Shown: one piece after another, positions 17,887-27,296 of the stretch | How positions within the stretch are numbered: position 1 is the first letter of the stretch | Layout: every line of letters starts with the position of its first letter | Assembly (NCBI GenBank): GCA_903927965.1 | Contig: CAIYPA010000437.1 | Location: 1-64,000, forward strand | From: an uncultured Bacteroidia bacterium | GTDB taxonomy: Bacteria; Bacteroidota; Bacteroidia; Bacteroidales; Prolixibacteraceae | DNA length: 64,000 bases | Direction: 5' to 3' | Translations under genes and position numbers: made by a program | Notes under the pieces: model-generated | The model's database searches: none | Told to the model about the DNA's origin: nothing | What the model saw: the letters and a program-made list of their open reading frames with translations, nothing else

Positions 17887-19017
17887 CTATTTGTCATTCA
17901 GTAATCTAAACATCAATATAGCGGCTCGTTCCGCACATCCTGGACCACCAAGTTTTTCCATTACTTCTGCATATCCCGTTAACATTGCCTCCCGATAAGC
18001 TTTTTCGTCAAGAATCCTGGTCAATTCGCAACTTACTTTTTCAACCGTACAATCAAATTGAAATAGTTCCTTGACGATTTCGCGCCCACCAATCAGGTTA
18101 ACGAGAGAAATAAATGGTATCTTAACAATGTATTTTTTGAAAAAAACACCCACTATTCCCAATTCCACTTTATAACAAACGACTTGTGGAATATTCAGGT
18201 AGGCTGTTTCAAGTGTAGCAGTACCCGATGCAACAAGTGCTGCGGTTGATTGTTTTAAAAGATCATATGTTTGGTCAAAAACCACTGGAATCGATACATT
18301 TCCCAATACATTGTCATAGATAGTTTTGTCCTGTGAAGGCGCACCAGCTATAACAAATTGAAATTCTGGATATTGCAACGAAACTTCAGATAAGACAGGC
18401 AAAATCCGCATAATCTCCTGTTGTCGGCTACCGGCCAGCAAACCTATAATTGGTTTTTGGGACAAATTGTTCTTTTGTATGAATTCGTTATAAGTCTGTT
18501 CCTGATTTGGCCTGCGCGAGAGTTCATCAATCGTAGGGTTGCCTACATACCTGACTTTGTAATCATATTTGCTATAAAATTCCGATTCAAATGGGAAAAT
18601 CGTAAATAACTCATCTATGAATTTTTTTATTTTATGTACCCTTTTCTTCTTCCATGCCCATATTTTGGGCGAGATATAATAATAAACTTTTATCCCATGG
18701 GCTTTTGCAAATTCGGCCATCCTAAGGTTAAACCCTGGATAATCAACCAATATCAATACATCAGGTCTAAACTCAAGCAATTTTTGTTCGGCCAATTTAA
18801 AATTCTGCTTGATTTTGTGGAGGTTCAATAACACAGGAACAAGTCCCATAAAGGCCATTTCGCGATAATGTTTCAAAAGTGTCCCGCCCTCAGCAGCCAT
18901 CAGGTCGCCTCCAAAAAAAGTGAACAAAGCTTCTTTGTCACACTTTTTCAATTCCCGCATTAAATGTGATGCATGAAGATCACCCGAAGCCTCACCGGCA
19001 ATTATGAAGTATTTCAT
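17887..19017 (-). CDS. lpxB: Lipid-A-disaccharide synthase
   Basis: Glycosyltransferase family 19 enzyme of 376 residues that joins UDP-diacylglucosamine and lipid X at the inner membrane to make the lipid A disaccharide. The start MKYFIIAGEASGDLHASHLM is the family signature; further motifs are MGLVPVLLNL, VDYPGFNLRMA, YYISPKIWAWKKKR, LLAGSRQQEI and AALVASGTATLETA. It is consistent with a lipopolysaccharide- or lipooligosaccharide-bearing outer membrane. Part of the surE-small membrane protein-lpxB-gldFG run on the minus strand. Confidence 0.95.
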   Translation of the reverse strand: MKYFIIAGEASGDLHASHLMRELKKCDKEALFTFFGGDLMAAEGGTLLKHYREMAFMGLVPVLLNLHKIKQNFKLAEQKLLEFRPDVLILVDYPGFNLRMAEFAKAHGIKVYYYISPKIWAWKKKRVHKIKKFIDELFTIFPFESEFYSKYDYKVRYVGNPTIDELSRRPNQEQTYNEFIQKNNLSQKPIIGLLAGSRQQEIMRILPVLSEVSLQYPEFQFVIAGAPSQDKTIYDNVLGNVSIPVVFDQTYDLLKQSTAALVASGTATLETAYLNIPQVVCYKVELGIVGVFFKKYIVKIPFISLVNLIGGREIVKELFQFDCTVEKVSCELTRILDEKAYREAMLTGYAEVMEKLGGPGCAERAAILMFRLLNDK

Positions 19018-19072
19018 TTGTCAATCAATAATTAATCTTTCACTGTTTATATAAGCAGAAAGAATTCAACAA

Positions 19073-19378
19073 TTAAAACAATTTTAGGATGAAAACAGCA
19101 ACTCCTAAAATTATTGTAGCTGCCAGGACACCTCTTCCCGAACTATATCGATTACTATTCATCAGAAGGAGGAAAGGGAGCAGATTGGGAAAAACAGAAA
19201 GGCTTATTACACTAACAAATTTTTTCGATTCCCATAAATGTTTAAGGTAATCCGTAAAGTTATAGGTACCACCACGGACGATGTAATAAAGCATGAAAAA
19301 AATCAGAGGAAACATAAACCCAATCAGGATACCTTGTGACATCTTATTAAAAAACAGGGTCTTATCGTCGTAATCCAT
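19073..19378 (-). CDS. Small conserved membrane protein between surE and lpxB
   Basis: A protein of 101 residues starting MDYDDKTLFFNKMSQGILIG at 19378, four bases past the surE stop; the longer frame beginning at 19510 lies inside surE and its first 44 residues are a shadow. There are three hydrophobic segments (about 14-36, 55-73, 84-101). No catalytic motif is visible and I do not recognise a named family. The placement between surE and lpxB on the same strand recurs in Bacteroidota, suggesting an envelope role. Confidence 0.7.
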   Translation of the reverse strand: MDYDDKTLFFNKMSQGILIGFMFPLIFFMLYYIVRGGTYNFTDYLKHLWESKKFVSVISLSVFPNLLPFLLLMNSNRYSSGRGVLAATIILGVAVFILKLF

Positions 19379-19382
19379 AACA

Positions 19383-20144
19383 TTAAAATTTCCATTTGTG
19401 CATAACCTGAAATCCCGCATAGGCAGTAAGATCCGTGGTGACGGGTACAACCGAAACAAATCCGTTAAGCAAGGCAAAATCATCTGTATCACGCGATTCA
19501 GCTTCAGCATTGTTGAAATACCCTTTCAGCCAGTAATATTCACGGCCATGAGGATCAGTCCTTTTTTCAAACTCCTCCACCCACTTGCCCCTTGTCTGGC
19601 GGCATAAATTAATCCCCTTAATCTCACCTTTTGGAATGTTCACGTTTAAACAAACACCTTCGGGAAGCCCATGTTCTGCTACTTTTTGAAAAACGCGGGC
19701 AACGACCATTTTGGAACGTGAAAAATCTGCGTCAGGACTATAATCATTCAAAGAGAATCCGATAGAGGGTACGCCATGAATACACCCTTCAAGTGCAGCA
19801 CCCATGGTTCCTGAATACAATATCGATACTGAAGTATTCGCTCCATGATTGATGCCCGAAATAATAAAATCCGGAAGTCTTTCAAGTAATTGGTTACAAG
19901 CCAGTTTTATACAGTCAGCCGGTGTGCCGGTACATGAATAGATTAAAAGACCCTGATCTTCCTGAAGCCTGGTCACTCTTAAAGGATGATCAACTGTAAT
20001 TGCATGCGACATCCCTGAACGTGGACTTTCGGGTGCGACAACAACAATATCCCCAAAAAGGCGGATCACCTCAATCAGTTCGTTCAAACCTTTGGCATAA
20101 ACGCCATCATCGTTGGTAATTAAGATCAAGGGTCTCTCGTCCAT
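19383..20144 (-). CDS. surE: 5'/3'-nucleotidase SurE
   Basis: Metal-dependent nucleotidase of 253 residues that dephosphorylates nucleoside monophosphates. The family start holds the metal site: LILITNDDGVYAKGLNEL (adjacent Asp residues), then SPRSGMSHAIT with the active-site Ser, GTPADCIKL, and SGINHGANTSVSILYSGTMGAA (Asn). It is cytoplasmic. First gene of the surE-membrane protein-lpxB-gldFG run; a -7 box lies 25 bases upstream at 20169. Confidence 0.95.
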   Translation of the reverse strand: MDERPLILITNDDGVYAKGLNELIEVIRLFGDIVVVAPESPRSGMSHAITVDHPLRVTRLQEDQGLLIYSCTGTPADCIKLACNQLLERLPDFIISGINHGANTSVSILYSGTMGAALEGCIHGVPSIGFSLNDYSPDADFSRSKMVVARVFQKVAEHGLPEGVCLNVNIPKGEIKGINLCRQTRGKWVEEFEKRTDPHGREYYWLKGYFNNAEAESRDTDDFALLNGFVSVVPVTTDLTAYAGFQVMHKWKF

Positions 20145-20168
20145 TGTTTATTTTTAATTAACAGGGCG

Positions 20169-20176
20169 CAAAGATA
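20169..20176 (-). promoter_or_regulatory. -7 box upstream of surE
   Basis: TATCTTTG on the minus strand, 25 bases before the surE ATG, matches TAnnTTTG. It faces the box for the divergent glycosyltransferase at 20221. No clear -33 TTG. Confidence 0.45.
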
Positions 20177-20220
20177 ATGGATTCGATATGAAGAAATGTG
20201 CTATTTTTAGTAATAGTTTA

Positions 20221-20228
20221 TACCTTTG
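20221..20228 (+). promoter_or_regulatory. -7 box upstream of glycosyltransferase
   Basis: TACCTTTG matches the -7 consensus exactly and lies 18 bases before the TTG start codon at 20247, giving a very short leader. No clear -33 TTG. Confidence 0.45.
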
Positions 20229-20246
20229 CCTTAAAATCTGACAATT

Positions 20247-21398
20247 TTGAAAAAGAGAATTATACTACTTGGTACAACATGGCCCTTTCGTAGTGGAGGG
20301 ATTTCGACATTCAATGAGCGACTTACGCGTGCTCTCATTGATTCAGGCGATCAGGTTGTTATTTATACTTTCTCCCTGCAATATCCTTCATTCCTGTTTC
20401 CAGGCAAGACCCAACTTTCAGACCAACCTGCACCGGAAGGATTGGACATCCGGATTAAAGTTAATTCCGTCAATCCATTTAACTGGGTTGCTGTTGGGCG
20501 TGAAATCCGCAACCAAAAACCCGATGTATTGTTGCTTCGCTATTGGATCCCATTTCTGGCACCCTGTCTGGGCACTATAGCAAGGATTGTCAGGAAAAAT
20601 AAGTTTACAAAAATCATAGCTGTAGCAGATAATATTATACCTCATGAGAAACACGTTTTTGATAAATCTTTCACCCGCTATTTTACAGAAAGCTGCGATG
20701 GATTTATTACCATGTCGAGGGCAGTATTAAAAGACCTGAAACAATTTTGTCCGAATGCACCGATGGTCTATACTCCACATCCATTGTATGACATTTTCGG
20801 AAATATTGTTCCGAGGGAACAGGCACTCAATCAATTGGGCTTAAGCACCGATTACAGGTATCTTTTATTTTTTGGGTTTATCCGTGATTACAAGGGCCTT
20901 GATTGGCTTCTCGAAGCATTTAGTGATGAAAAACTCCGCAAATTTCCTGTCAAACTGATTGTTGCAGGCGAGTTTTATACCTCGTCGGAAAAATATCTAC
21001 AGATCATCAGGGACAAAAACCTCACTGATCATGTTATCCTACGTACCGATTTTATTGCCGATCAGGATGTTGCAAATTATTTTGGGGCTGCCGACATGGT
21101 GGTTCAACCTTATAAATCTGCGACACAGAGTGGTGTTACGCAGATTGCATTTCACTACAATAAACCAATGTTGGTAACCGAAGTTGGTGGGCTTGGAGAA
21201 ATAATCCCGCATGGAAAAGTTGGCTATGTTGTTCAACCTGAACCTAAGGCAATTTCTGAGGCAATTTTTGATTTTTACAAAAATGATAGGATTGGGTTAT
21301 TTACCGGAAATGTTGTCCGTGAAAAGGAAAAGTTCTCGTGGGGAACAATGATCGAAACCTTTGAAATTGTTCTTAACAAAATATTGACAAACAAGTGA
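20247..21398 (+). CDS. Glycosyltransferase family 4 (group 1)
   Basis: Cytoplasmic or membrane-facing glycosyltransferase of 383 residues with the GT-B fold. The N-terminal domain has RSGGISTFNERLTRALIDSG and the C-terminal domain has LLFFGFIRDYKGLDWLLEAF, KLIVAGEFY, and the nucleotide-sugar site VVQPYKSATQSGVTQIAF followed by VTEVGGLGEII, equivalent to the usual EGFG...E segment. The start codon is TTG, supported by a promoter box only 18 bases upstream. The sugar and acceptor are unknown; nearby lpxB suggests surface glycans. Confidence 0.85.
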   Translation: MKKRIILLGTTWPFRSGGISTFNERLTRALIDSGDQVVIYTFSLQYPSFLFPGKTQLSDQPAPEGLDIRIKVNSVNPFNWVAVGREIRNQKPDVLLLRYWIPFLAPCLGTIARIVRKNKFTKIIAVADNIIPHEKHVFDKSFTRYFTESCDGFITMSRAVLKDLKQFCPNAPMVYTPHPLYDIFGNIVPREQALNQLGLSTDYRYLLFFGFIRDYKGLDWLLEAFSDEKLRKFPVKLIVAGEFYTSSEKYLQIIRDKNLTDHVILRTDFIADQDVANYFGAADMVVQPYKSATQSGVTQIAFHYNKPMLVTEVGGLGEIIPHGKVGYVVQPEPKAISEAIFDFYKNDRIGLFTGNVVREKEKFSWGTMIETFEIVLNKILTNK

Positions 21399-21481
21399 TC
21401 AGACGTTAAAGGAATTCAAAATGGTTTGACCATCATATCAAATAAAAAGTTATTTTTACGTTTCAAATTGAGGCCAGATTG

Positions 21482-23674
21482 ATGATGGATTTACAAACCG
21501 AAATAGAAAAAAGAGAAATTGAAGATTTGTTCGAAGATCTTTTAAAGTCGTTTACGCGGCCTTTATCTGCAGAACACGAACAATTGATCCGAAAAGCATT
21601 CAATTTTGCCAATGCAGCGCATATGGGCGTCAGGCGCAAATCAGGCGAACCCTATATTATCCACCCTATTGCCGTTGCAAAAATTGTGGTCAGCGAAATC
21701 GGGCTTGGTACAAAGTCGGTTCTTGCTGCAATTTTGCACGATGTAGTTGAGGATACCGAATATACGCTTGAAGATATCCACAATATGTTCGGGGCTAAGG
21801 TCGCTTCCTTAGTTGACGGACTCACTAAACTATCAGGTACCTTCGATTCAAAGCAAGCCTCCAATTTCAGGAAAATGCTCCTGACATTGTCAGACGATGT
21901 TAGGGTAATTTTGATCAAACTGGCTGACAGACTGCACAATATGCGGACACTTGATTCGATGCCCTATCAGAAGCAGTTGAAGATCACCTCAGAAACACTT
22001 TATATCCTTGCACCGCTTGCACATCGGCTTGGCCTCTATGCGATCAAATCGGAACTCGAAGACCTGAGTTTGAAATACAAAAGCCCAGAAACCTATAAAC
22101 AAATTGAACTTAAACTCCGAAGCGAACAGGAACGGATCAACTACCTGGTTTTTGATTTTGCTGCTCCAATTCAGGAGAAGCTTAGGGCTGAAAATTTTGA
22201 GTTCGACATTAGTGGCCGTCCTAAATCGATCTATTCCATCTGGAACAAGATGCAGTCAAAAAATGTCACTTTCGACGAGATTTACGATCTGTTGGCTATC
22301 CGGATTGTATTCAAACCAAAGGAAGGAATTTCAGAAAAAAGGCAGTGTTTTGATATCCTTTCCCTGATTACCGATATTTACACTCCCAAACCTGACCGCA
22401 TCCGCGATTGGATCACAATTCCCAAAGCAAATGGCTATGAAGCGTTGCATGTGACAGTTATGGGACCGGAGGGGCAATGGGTCGAAGTACAGATACGAAC
22501 TGAGCGGATGGATGAAATTGCCGAAAGGGGATTTGCTGCACATTACAAATACAAAGAGGAGGGCGCCAATGAAAGCGAATTGGATAGGTGGTTATTGAAA
22601 ATCAGGGAATTGCTCCGAAACCCGGAATCAGATGCACTTGATTTTCTGGATGAATTCAAATTGAACCTTTACTCTCAGGAAATCGTCATTTTCACACCCA
22701 AAGGGGAGATGAAAATGTTGCCAAAAGGTGCCACCGTTCTTGACTGTGCATACGATATCCACTCGGAACTCGGCAACCATTGTATTGGGGCAAAAGTGAA
22801 CCACTTATTGGTCCCCATGAGCCATGTTCTTAAAAGCGGCGATCAGGTCGAGATCCTCACATCAGACAAACAAACCCCAAAACCAACCTGGATCGACAGT
22901 GCAATTACGGCCAGGGCCAAATCAAAAATCAGGGATTCGTTTAAGCAGGAACAGAAAAAGCACATCGAAGATGGAAGGACCGAACTTAACGAACAACTCG
23001 AAAAATTAAAGGTCAAGCCAGCCTCCAATACCCTTAAAAAACTGATCAACCATTACGGACTTCATACAAAAGAACAGCTTTATGCTGAAATCGGTATGGG
23101 ACTTGTCAGCCTTGACGATCTCGAAACTACGCTACATGAAAAATCGGTCAATAAATTTGTGAAATTCTGGAAGCTTTCCTTTGGTGGTGATAAAAAGGCT
23201 GAAAATCAGGTTATTGATAAGAATAAGCCCTTCCTGCTTACCGAAAATCAAAAAAAAGCCAATTATCTGCTCGCCTCTTGCTGTAATCCGATACCAGGAG
23301 ATGATGTTGTTGGTTTTGTAACTGAAGGTGGCCAGATCATGATCCATAACAAATCATGTACACAGGCTCTAAAAATGATGTCAAGCCAGGGTGATAATAT
23401 TGTTGAAGCAACCTGGACAAAATCAAAAGTACTTTCATACCTTACCCACTTGTATATTAAGGGTTTCGACAGGCAGGGAATTGCGCATAATATTATCAAT
23501 GTGATCTCAAACGAATACGGTATCAATATGAGGTCCATCAACCTTGATGCCCATGATGGCTTATTTGAAGGCAACCTTTATCTTTACATTCACAATACCG
23601 ACCTGCTTGAAACATTGATAACCAAGCTTTCAGGCATAAAAGGCGTTGACTCTGTCCACCGGAAGGATATTTAA
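21482..23674 (+). CDS. Bifunctional (p)ppGpp synthetase/hydrolase
   Basis: RelA/SpoT homologue of about 730 residues controlling the stringent response. Domains in order: HD hydrolase (about 50-200; HPIAVAKIV, ILHDVVEDT, LIKLADRLHNMRT), RelA/SpoT synthetase (about 235-350; FDISGRPKSIYSIWNKMQ, NGYEALHVTV), TGS (about 395-455; IVIFTPKGEMKMLPKGATVL), a conserved zinc-finger-like region (LLASCCNPIPGDDVVGFV) and a C-terminal ACT domain. The HD motif is intact, so hydrolase activity is likely. The frame is open from a TTG at 21479, but the ATG at 21482 (or 21485) is the more likely start. Confidence 0.94.
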   Translation: MMDLQTEIEKREIEDLFEDLLKSFTRPLSAEHEQLIRKAFNFANAAHMGVRRKSGEPYIIHPIAVAKIVVSEIGLGTKSVLAAILHDVVEDTEYTLEDIHNMFGAKVASLVDGLTKLSGTFDSKQASNFRKMLLTLSDDVRVILIKLADRLHNMRTLDSMPYQKQLKITSETLYILAPLAHRLGLYAIKSELEDLSLKYKSPETYKQIELKLRSEQERINYLVFDFAAPIQEKLRAENFEFDISGRPKSIYSIWNKMQSKNVTFDEIYDLLAIRIVFKPKEGISEKRQCFDILSLITDIYTPKPDRIRDWITIPKANGYEALHVTVMGPEGQWVEVQIRTERMDEIAERGFAAHYKYKEEGANESELDRWLLKIRELLRNPESDALDFLDEFKLNLYSQEIVIFTPKGEMKMLPKGATVLDCAYDIHSELGNHCIGAKVNHLLVPMSHVLKSGDQVEILTSDKQTPKPTWIDSAITARAKSKIRDSFKQEQKKHIEDGRTELNEQLEKLKVKPASNTLKKLINHYGLHTKEQLYAEIGMGLVSLDDLETTLHEKSVNKFVKFWKLSFGGDKKAENQVIDKNKPFLLTENQKKANYLLASCCNPIPGDDVVGFVTEGGQIMIHNKSCTQALKMMSSQGDNIVEATWTKSKVLSYLTHLYIKGFDRQGIAHNIINVISNEYGINMRSINLDAHDGLFEGNLYLYIHNTDLLETLITKLSGIKGVDSVHRKDI

Positions 23675-23760
23675 TCTGGTTTGTTTATTATTTTTATTGT
23701 GAAATGCTGATTTATTCAAAATATTCCTACTTTTACAGTCTATTTTAACTTAGATTAAGT

Positions 23761-24225
23761 ATGAATAGTCAACATAGTAATAAAGATACAGTTAAGTCAC
23801 TATTTACCGAATACCTTGAACGCAAAGGACATCGGAAGACACCGGAACGTTATGCGATTCTCGACGAGATCTACTCCAGGAATGGGCATTTCGACATCGA
23901 AACACTTTATATTTCGATGAAAAACAAAAATTACAGGGTAAGCCGTGCTACCTTGTACAATACAATTGAGTTGCTTCTTGATTGTAAACTTGTCGTCAAA
24001 CATCAGTTTGGAAAGAATATTGCCCAGTTTGAGAAAACCCTTGCTTCTACACAACACGATCACCTGATCGATATCAGAAATGGTAAAGTGCTTGAGTTCC
24101 ATGATCCCCGCATAAGGGAAATTATTGAGGATGCCTGTGCCAAGCACAATTTTAAACTTTCGCACCACTCCCTTTATTTGTATGGCGAAATGGAGGATCA
24201 GGCAACGAATACATCGACAGATTAA
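23761..24225 (+). CDS. fur: Fur-family metal-dependent repressor
   Basis: Transcriptional regulator of 154 residues. The winged helix is at about 15-85 ([39 protein letters not shown]). The metal-binding core [20 protein letters not shown] retains the His-Asp-His motif, but the structural zinc CxxC seen in many Fur proteins (normally HDHLICxxCG) is replaced by DIRNG. The usual role is iron-dependent repression of iron uptake; the receptor at the window start and the ferritin-VIT1 gene would be natural targets, but no site was identified. Confidence 0.88.
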   Translation: MNSQHSNKDTVKSLFTEYLERKGHRKTPERYAILDEIYSRNGHFDIETLYISMKNKNYRVSRATLYNTIELLLDCKLVVKHQFGKNIAQFEKTLASTQHDHLIDIRNGKVLEFHDPRIREIIEDACAKHNFKLSHHSLYLYGEMEDQATNTSTD

Positions 24226-24262
24226 TTTAATCGCTGAACAGTCGCCTTCTGATCGGAGGTTC

Positions 24263-24295
24263 TTGTCCCGTTTTCAAAAGATTTCTTTACCTTTG
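24263..24295 (+). promoter_or_regulatory. Promoter of purA
   Basis: TTG (24263-24265), a 22-base spacer, then TACCTTTG (24288-24295): a full match to the Bacteroidota -33/-7 pattern, 37 bases before the purA ATG. Confidence 0.65.
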
Positions 24296-24332
24296 TTCGA
24301 TTTTTGCGTTTTGAAATTAAAATTATTATCAG

Positions 24333-25601
24333 ATGAAGGTAGATGTATTGCTTGGTCTTCAGTGGGGGGACGAAGGAAAAGGAAAGGTTGTGGATGTTTT
24401 GACTCCTCGTTACGATGTGATTACCCGTTTCCAGGGAGGTCCGAATGCTGGCCATACCCTTGAATTCAATAATATTAAGCATGTCCTTCACACAATTCCT
24501 TCTGGAATATTCAGGGACGATAAGATCAATATCATTGGTAATGGTGTTGTAATTGATCCGTGTATTTTTAAAAAGGAGATCGATTCATTGTTAAAACTAG
24601 GGTTCGATCTTAAAAAGACCCTTTTTATTTCCAAAAAGGCCCACTTGATCCTTCCAACCCACCGTCTTCTCGATGCTGCATCAGAGGCAGCAAAAGGGGA
24701 TGCCAAGATCGGATCTACCCTTAAAGGGATTGGCCCGGCTTATCGTGATAAAATTGGTCGGGATGGATTAAGGGTCGGCGATATCCTTTCTGGTTTCATG
24801 GAAAAGTACAAATCAAGGGTCAAACAACATACAGATTTACTGACCAAGTATTATCGCTTCGATTATGAATCGGCTCTGACCGATTATGAAACAGCATGGT
24901 TCGAGGGAATTGAAACGATAAAACAATTCCAACTGATTGATAGTGAAATATTTATTAACAATTTAATTGAAAGTGGCAAAACAGTAATCGCAGAAGGAGC
25001 CCAGGGAACAATGTTGGATATTGATTTTGGTTCCTATCCGTTTGTAACCTCTTCCAATACAATTACTGCCGGGGCTTGCACCGGTTTGGGTATTGCCCCA
25101 AACAAAATCGGGAAAGTTTATGGAATCTTCAAGGCATATTGTACCCGTGTTGGAAGTGGTCCTTTCCCCACTGAATTGATTGAAGAAACCGGTCAAAAAT
25201 TGAGGGATATTGGCCATGAATATGGTTCAACAACAGGACGTCCGCGACGTTGCGGGTGGCTCGACCTTGTAGCTTTAAAATATGCCATTATGATTGATGG
25301 TGTTACTGAGCTGATCATGATGAAAGCTGATGTCCTCGATGATTTTGACGAGATCAAAGTCTGTACAAAATATAAAATTAATGGTGAGTTGACGGATGAA
25401 TTTCCGTATGAGCTTGATGGTCAGGTCGAACCGATCTATGAAATCCTGCCTGGTTGGAAAACCCCGTTGACCGGAGTGACCGATGTTTCGGGTATGCCAG
25501 ACAACCTGATCAGATATATCCATTTTATTGAAGCCAAAATGAAAGTCCCTGTCAGGATTGTCTCTGTGGGTCCGGACAGGTCGCAAACAATTGAACGGTA
25601 A
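24333..25601 (+). CDS. purA: Adenylosuccinate synthetase
   Basis: Enzyme of 422 residues that condenses IMP, aspartate and GTP in AMP synthesis, cytoplasmic. The P-loop GLQWGDEGKGKVVD holds Asp13 and Lys16, and GGPNAGHTLEF holds His41, the catalytic residues. Other signatures are GIGPAYRDK, VIAEGAQGTMLDIDFGSYPFV, SSNTITAGACTGLGI and TTGRPRRCGWLD. Full length. A strong promoter precedes it and a terminator follows. Confidence 0.97.
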   Translation: MKVDVLLGLQWGDEGKGKVVDVLTPRYDVITRFQGGPNAGHTLEFNNIKHVLHTIPSGIFRDDKINIIGNGVVIDPCIFKKEIDSLLKLGFDLKKTLFISKKAHLILPTHRLLDAASEAAKGDAKIGSTLKGIGPAYRDKIGRDGLRVGDILSGFMEKYKSRVKQHTDLLTKYYRFDYESALTDYETAWFEGIETIKQFQLIDSEIFINNLIESGKTVIAEGAQGTMLDIDFGSYPFVTSSNTITAGACTGLGIAPNKIGKVYGIFKAYCTRVGSGPFPTELIEETGQKLRDIGHEYGSTTGRPRRCGWLDLVALKYAIMIDGVTELIMMKADVLDDFDEIKVCTKYKINGELTDEFPYELDGQVEPIYEILPGWKTPLTGVTDVSGMPDNLIRYIHFIEAKMKVPVRIVSVGPDRSQTIER

Positions 25602-25628
25602 ACTATTGGAATTACTCCATATGATAAG

Positions 25629-25659
25629 GATCCCGGAACTACACCGGGATTTTTTTTAT
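25629..25659 (+). terminator. Rho-independent terminator of purA
   Basis: ATCCCGG (25630-25636), loop AACTACA, CCGGGAT (25644-25650), then eight T. It lies 28 bases after the purA stop. Confidence 0.9.
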
Positions 25660-25707
25660 TCCTGAACCATTGACTATTTTTGTGTAAAAAGGAATTTGTG
25701 ACAATAG

Positions 25708-25715
25708 TATATTTG
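25708..25715 (+). promoter_or_regulatory. -7 box of pncB
   Basis: TATATTTG, an exact TAnnTTTG match, 15 bases before the pncB ATG and after the purA terminator. A TTTG 25 bases upstream may serve as -33. Confidence 0.55.
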
Positions 25716-25729
25716 ATAAAACAAAAACA

Positions 25730-27160
25730 ATGTTGACAAAAACAACCGCGGAAACTTTAGGTCTTTATACCGATTACTACGAATTATCGATGGCACAGGG
25801 TTATTTTCTGGCAGGGAAAAAGGAAGATATAGTTGTATTCGATTTCTTTTTCAGGACCAATCCTTTTGAAGGTGGTTTTCTCGTTTTCGCGGGACTTGGT
25901 GATTTCCTTCAGTCGCTTTCGCGGTTCAGGTATTCGCAAGAAGATTTGAACTACCTGGAAAACAGAGGATTTTGTGACGAATTTCTGAATTATCTGAAAG
26001 ATTTTAGTTTTAAAGGGACGATCCTGTCTGTCAGGGAGGGTGAGATTGTCTTTCCAGGTGAACCGATACTAAGGGTCGAAGGGAGTATTATTGAAGCCCA
26101 ATTGATTGAAACATTGCTCCTTAATATTTTAAATTTTCAATCCTTAATTGCCACCAAATCATTTCGAATGAAATTGGTTTGTGGCGAAAAGAACTATGCT
26201 GAATTTGGACTTCGCCGGGCCCATGGAACCGGAGGTATCCAGGCAAGTCGGGCTGCAATCATAGGAGGAGCCTCATCAACCTCGAATGTTTATGCAGGAA
26301 GTTTGTATGGTATCCCCGTTTCTGGCACAATGGCCCATTCGTGGGTACAAAGTTTTGACGATGAGCTAACCGCTTTTCGCACTTATGCACGTTTTAACCC
26401 GAACCACACCATTTTGCTTGTCGATACTTACGACACCTTGTGCAGTGGCATCCCCAATACGATTACCGTGGCCAAGGAGATGGAGGCGATTGGCCATAAA
26501 ATTATCGGAATCCGGATGGACAGTGGCGACCTCGCTTACCTGAGCAAAAAAGCCAGGAAAATGCTGGATGCCGCAGGATTAAAATACATTAAAATAATTG
26601 TATCCAATCAGTTAAACGAATATGTAATCAGAAGTCTTGACGAACAGAATGCACCGATAGATGGTTATGGGATTGGGACTGAATTGGTAACAGGCAAACC
26701 GGATGCTGCCCTCGATGGCGTTTACAAATTGGCCTTATGCAACGACCATCCGCGCATGAAATTATCCGAAAATGTGGAGAAAATGACCTATCCTGGCCGC
26801 AAATCGCTTTATCGTTATTACGACAGTGAAGGGAATTTCTTCCGCGATGGCATCCTGCTCGATGATGAAGAACCTGACAGCTGCGATTGTATCCACAACC
26901 CAATCCTACCTGAACGTTGTACAATGGTGAACGGATTGACCAGGGAAAACCTTCACATTAAGGTATATGAAAATGAGGTAATTACAAATACGCTTTCATC
27001 TCCGCAAGAGTGCCACGAATATCTGATGTCACGAGCGGCCCTATTGCCTGCAGAACACAAGCGGTATATCATGCCCCATATTTACAAGGTCGGCACATCG
27101 ATTAAACTACTCAATTTACGGGATGAGGTAAGGAAGAAGATGGGGAAGAAATCTGTCTAA
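25730..27160 (+). CDS. pncB: Nicotinate phosphoribosyltransferase
   Basis: Enzyme of 476 residues that converts nicotinate and PRPP to nicotinate mononucleotide in NAD salvage, cytoplasmic. Family residues: LYTDYYELSMAQGYFLAG at the start, AEFGLRRAHGTGG (PRPP-contact arginines), GGASSTSNVYAG, SGTMAHSWVQSF with the phosphorylatable His, and GIRMDSGDLAYLSKKAR. The nicotinamidase-like gene at 2.4 kb would supply its substrate. Confidence 0.95.
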   Translation: MLTKTTAETLGLYTDYYELSMAQGYFLAGKKEDIVVFDFFFRTNPFEGGFLVFAGLGDFLQSLSRFRYSQEDLNYLENRGFCDEFLNYLKDFSFKGTILSVREGEIVFPGEPILRVEGSIIEAQLIETLLLNILNFQSLIATKSFRMKLVCGEKNYAEFGLRRAHGTGGIQASRAAIIGGASSTSNVYAGSLYGIPVSGTMAHSWVQSFDDELTAFRTYARFNPNHTILLVDTYDTLCSGIPNTITVAKEMEAIGHKIIGIRMDSGDLAYLSKKARKMLDAAGLKYIKIIVSNQLNEYVIRSLDEQNAPIDGYGIGTELVTGKPDAALDGVYKLALCNDHPRMKLSENVEKMTYPGRKSLYRYYDSEGNFFRDGILLDDEEPDSCDCIHNPILPERCTMVNGLTRENLHIKVYENEVITNTLSSPQECHEYLMSRAALLPAEHKRYIMPHIYKVGTSIKLLNLRDEVRKKMGKKSV

Positions 27161-27181
27161 TGATTCTTTTACAGTCCACAG

Positions 27182-27283
27182 TTAAGGACAAGATGCGTTT
27201 GCAATCTGATTATCAATAGATTCAAATGGATTATCGATTTTAATTCCGTCAATTTTTGAAAAGTCAGGGACATTTCTTATCAT
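27182..27283 (-). CDS. 33-codon ORF, unknown
   Basis: Minus-strand frame MIRNVPDFSKIDGIKIDNPF and on to CP, 33 residues, starting 14 bases after the 45-residue ORF below. Codon choice looks like coding sequence but no motif is recognisable. It could be a remnant of a toxin-antitoxin pair or chance. Confidence 0.2.
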   Translation of the reverse strand: MIRNVPDFSKIDGIKIDNPFESIDNQIANASCP

Positions 27284-27296
27284 TTAAAGTTGGTGC

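Noticed and set aside
19378-19510. Longer start for the surE-lpxB membrane protein
   Set aside because: The first 44 codons lie inside surE in another frame and read unlike a protein N-terminus; the ATG at 19378 is right after the surE stop.
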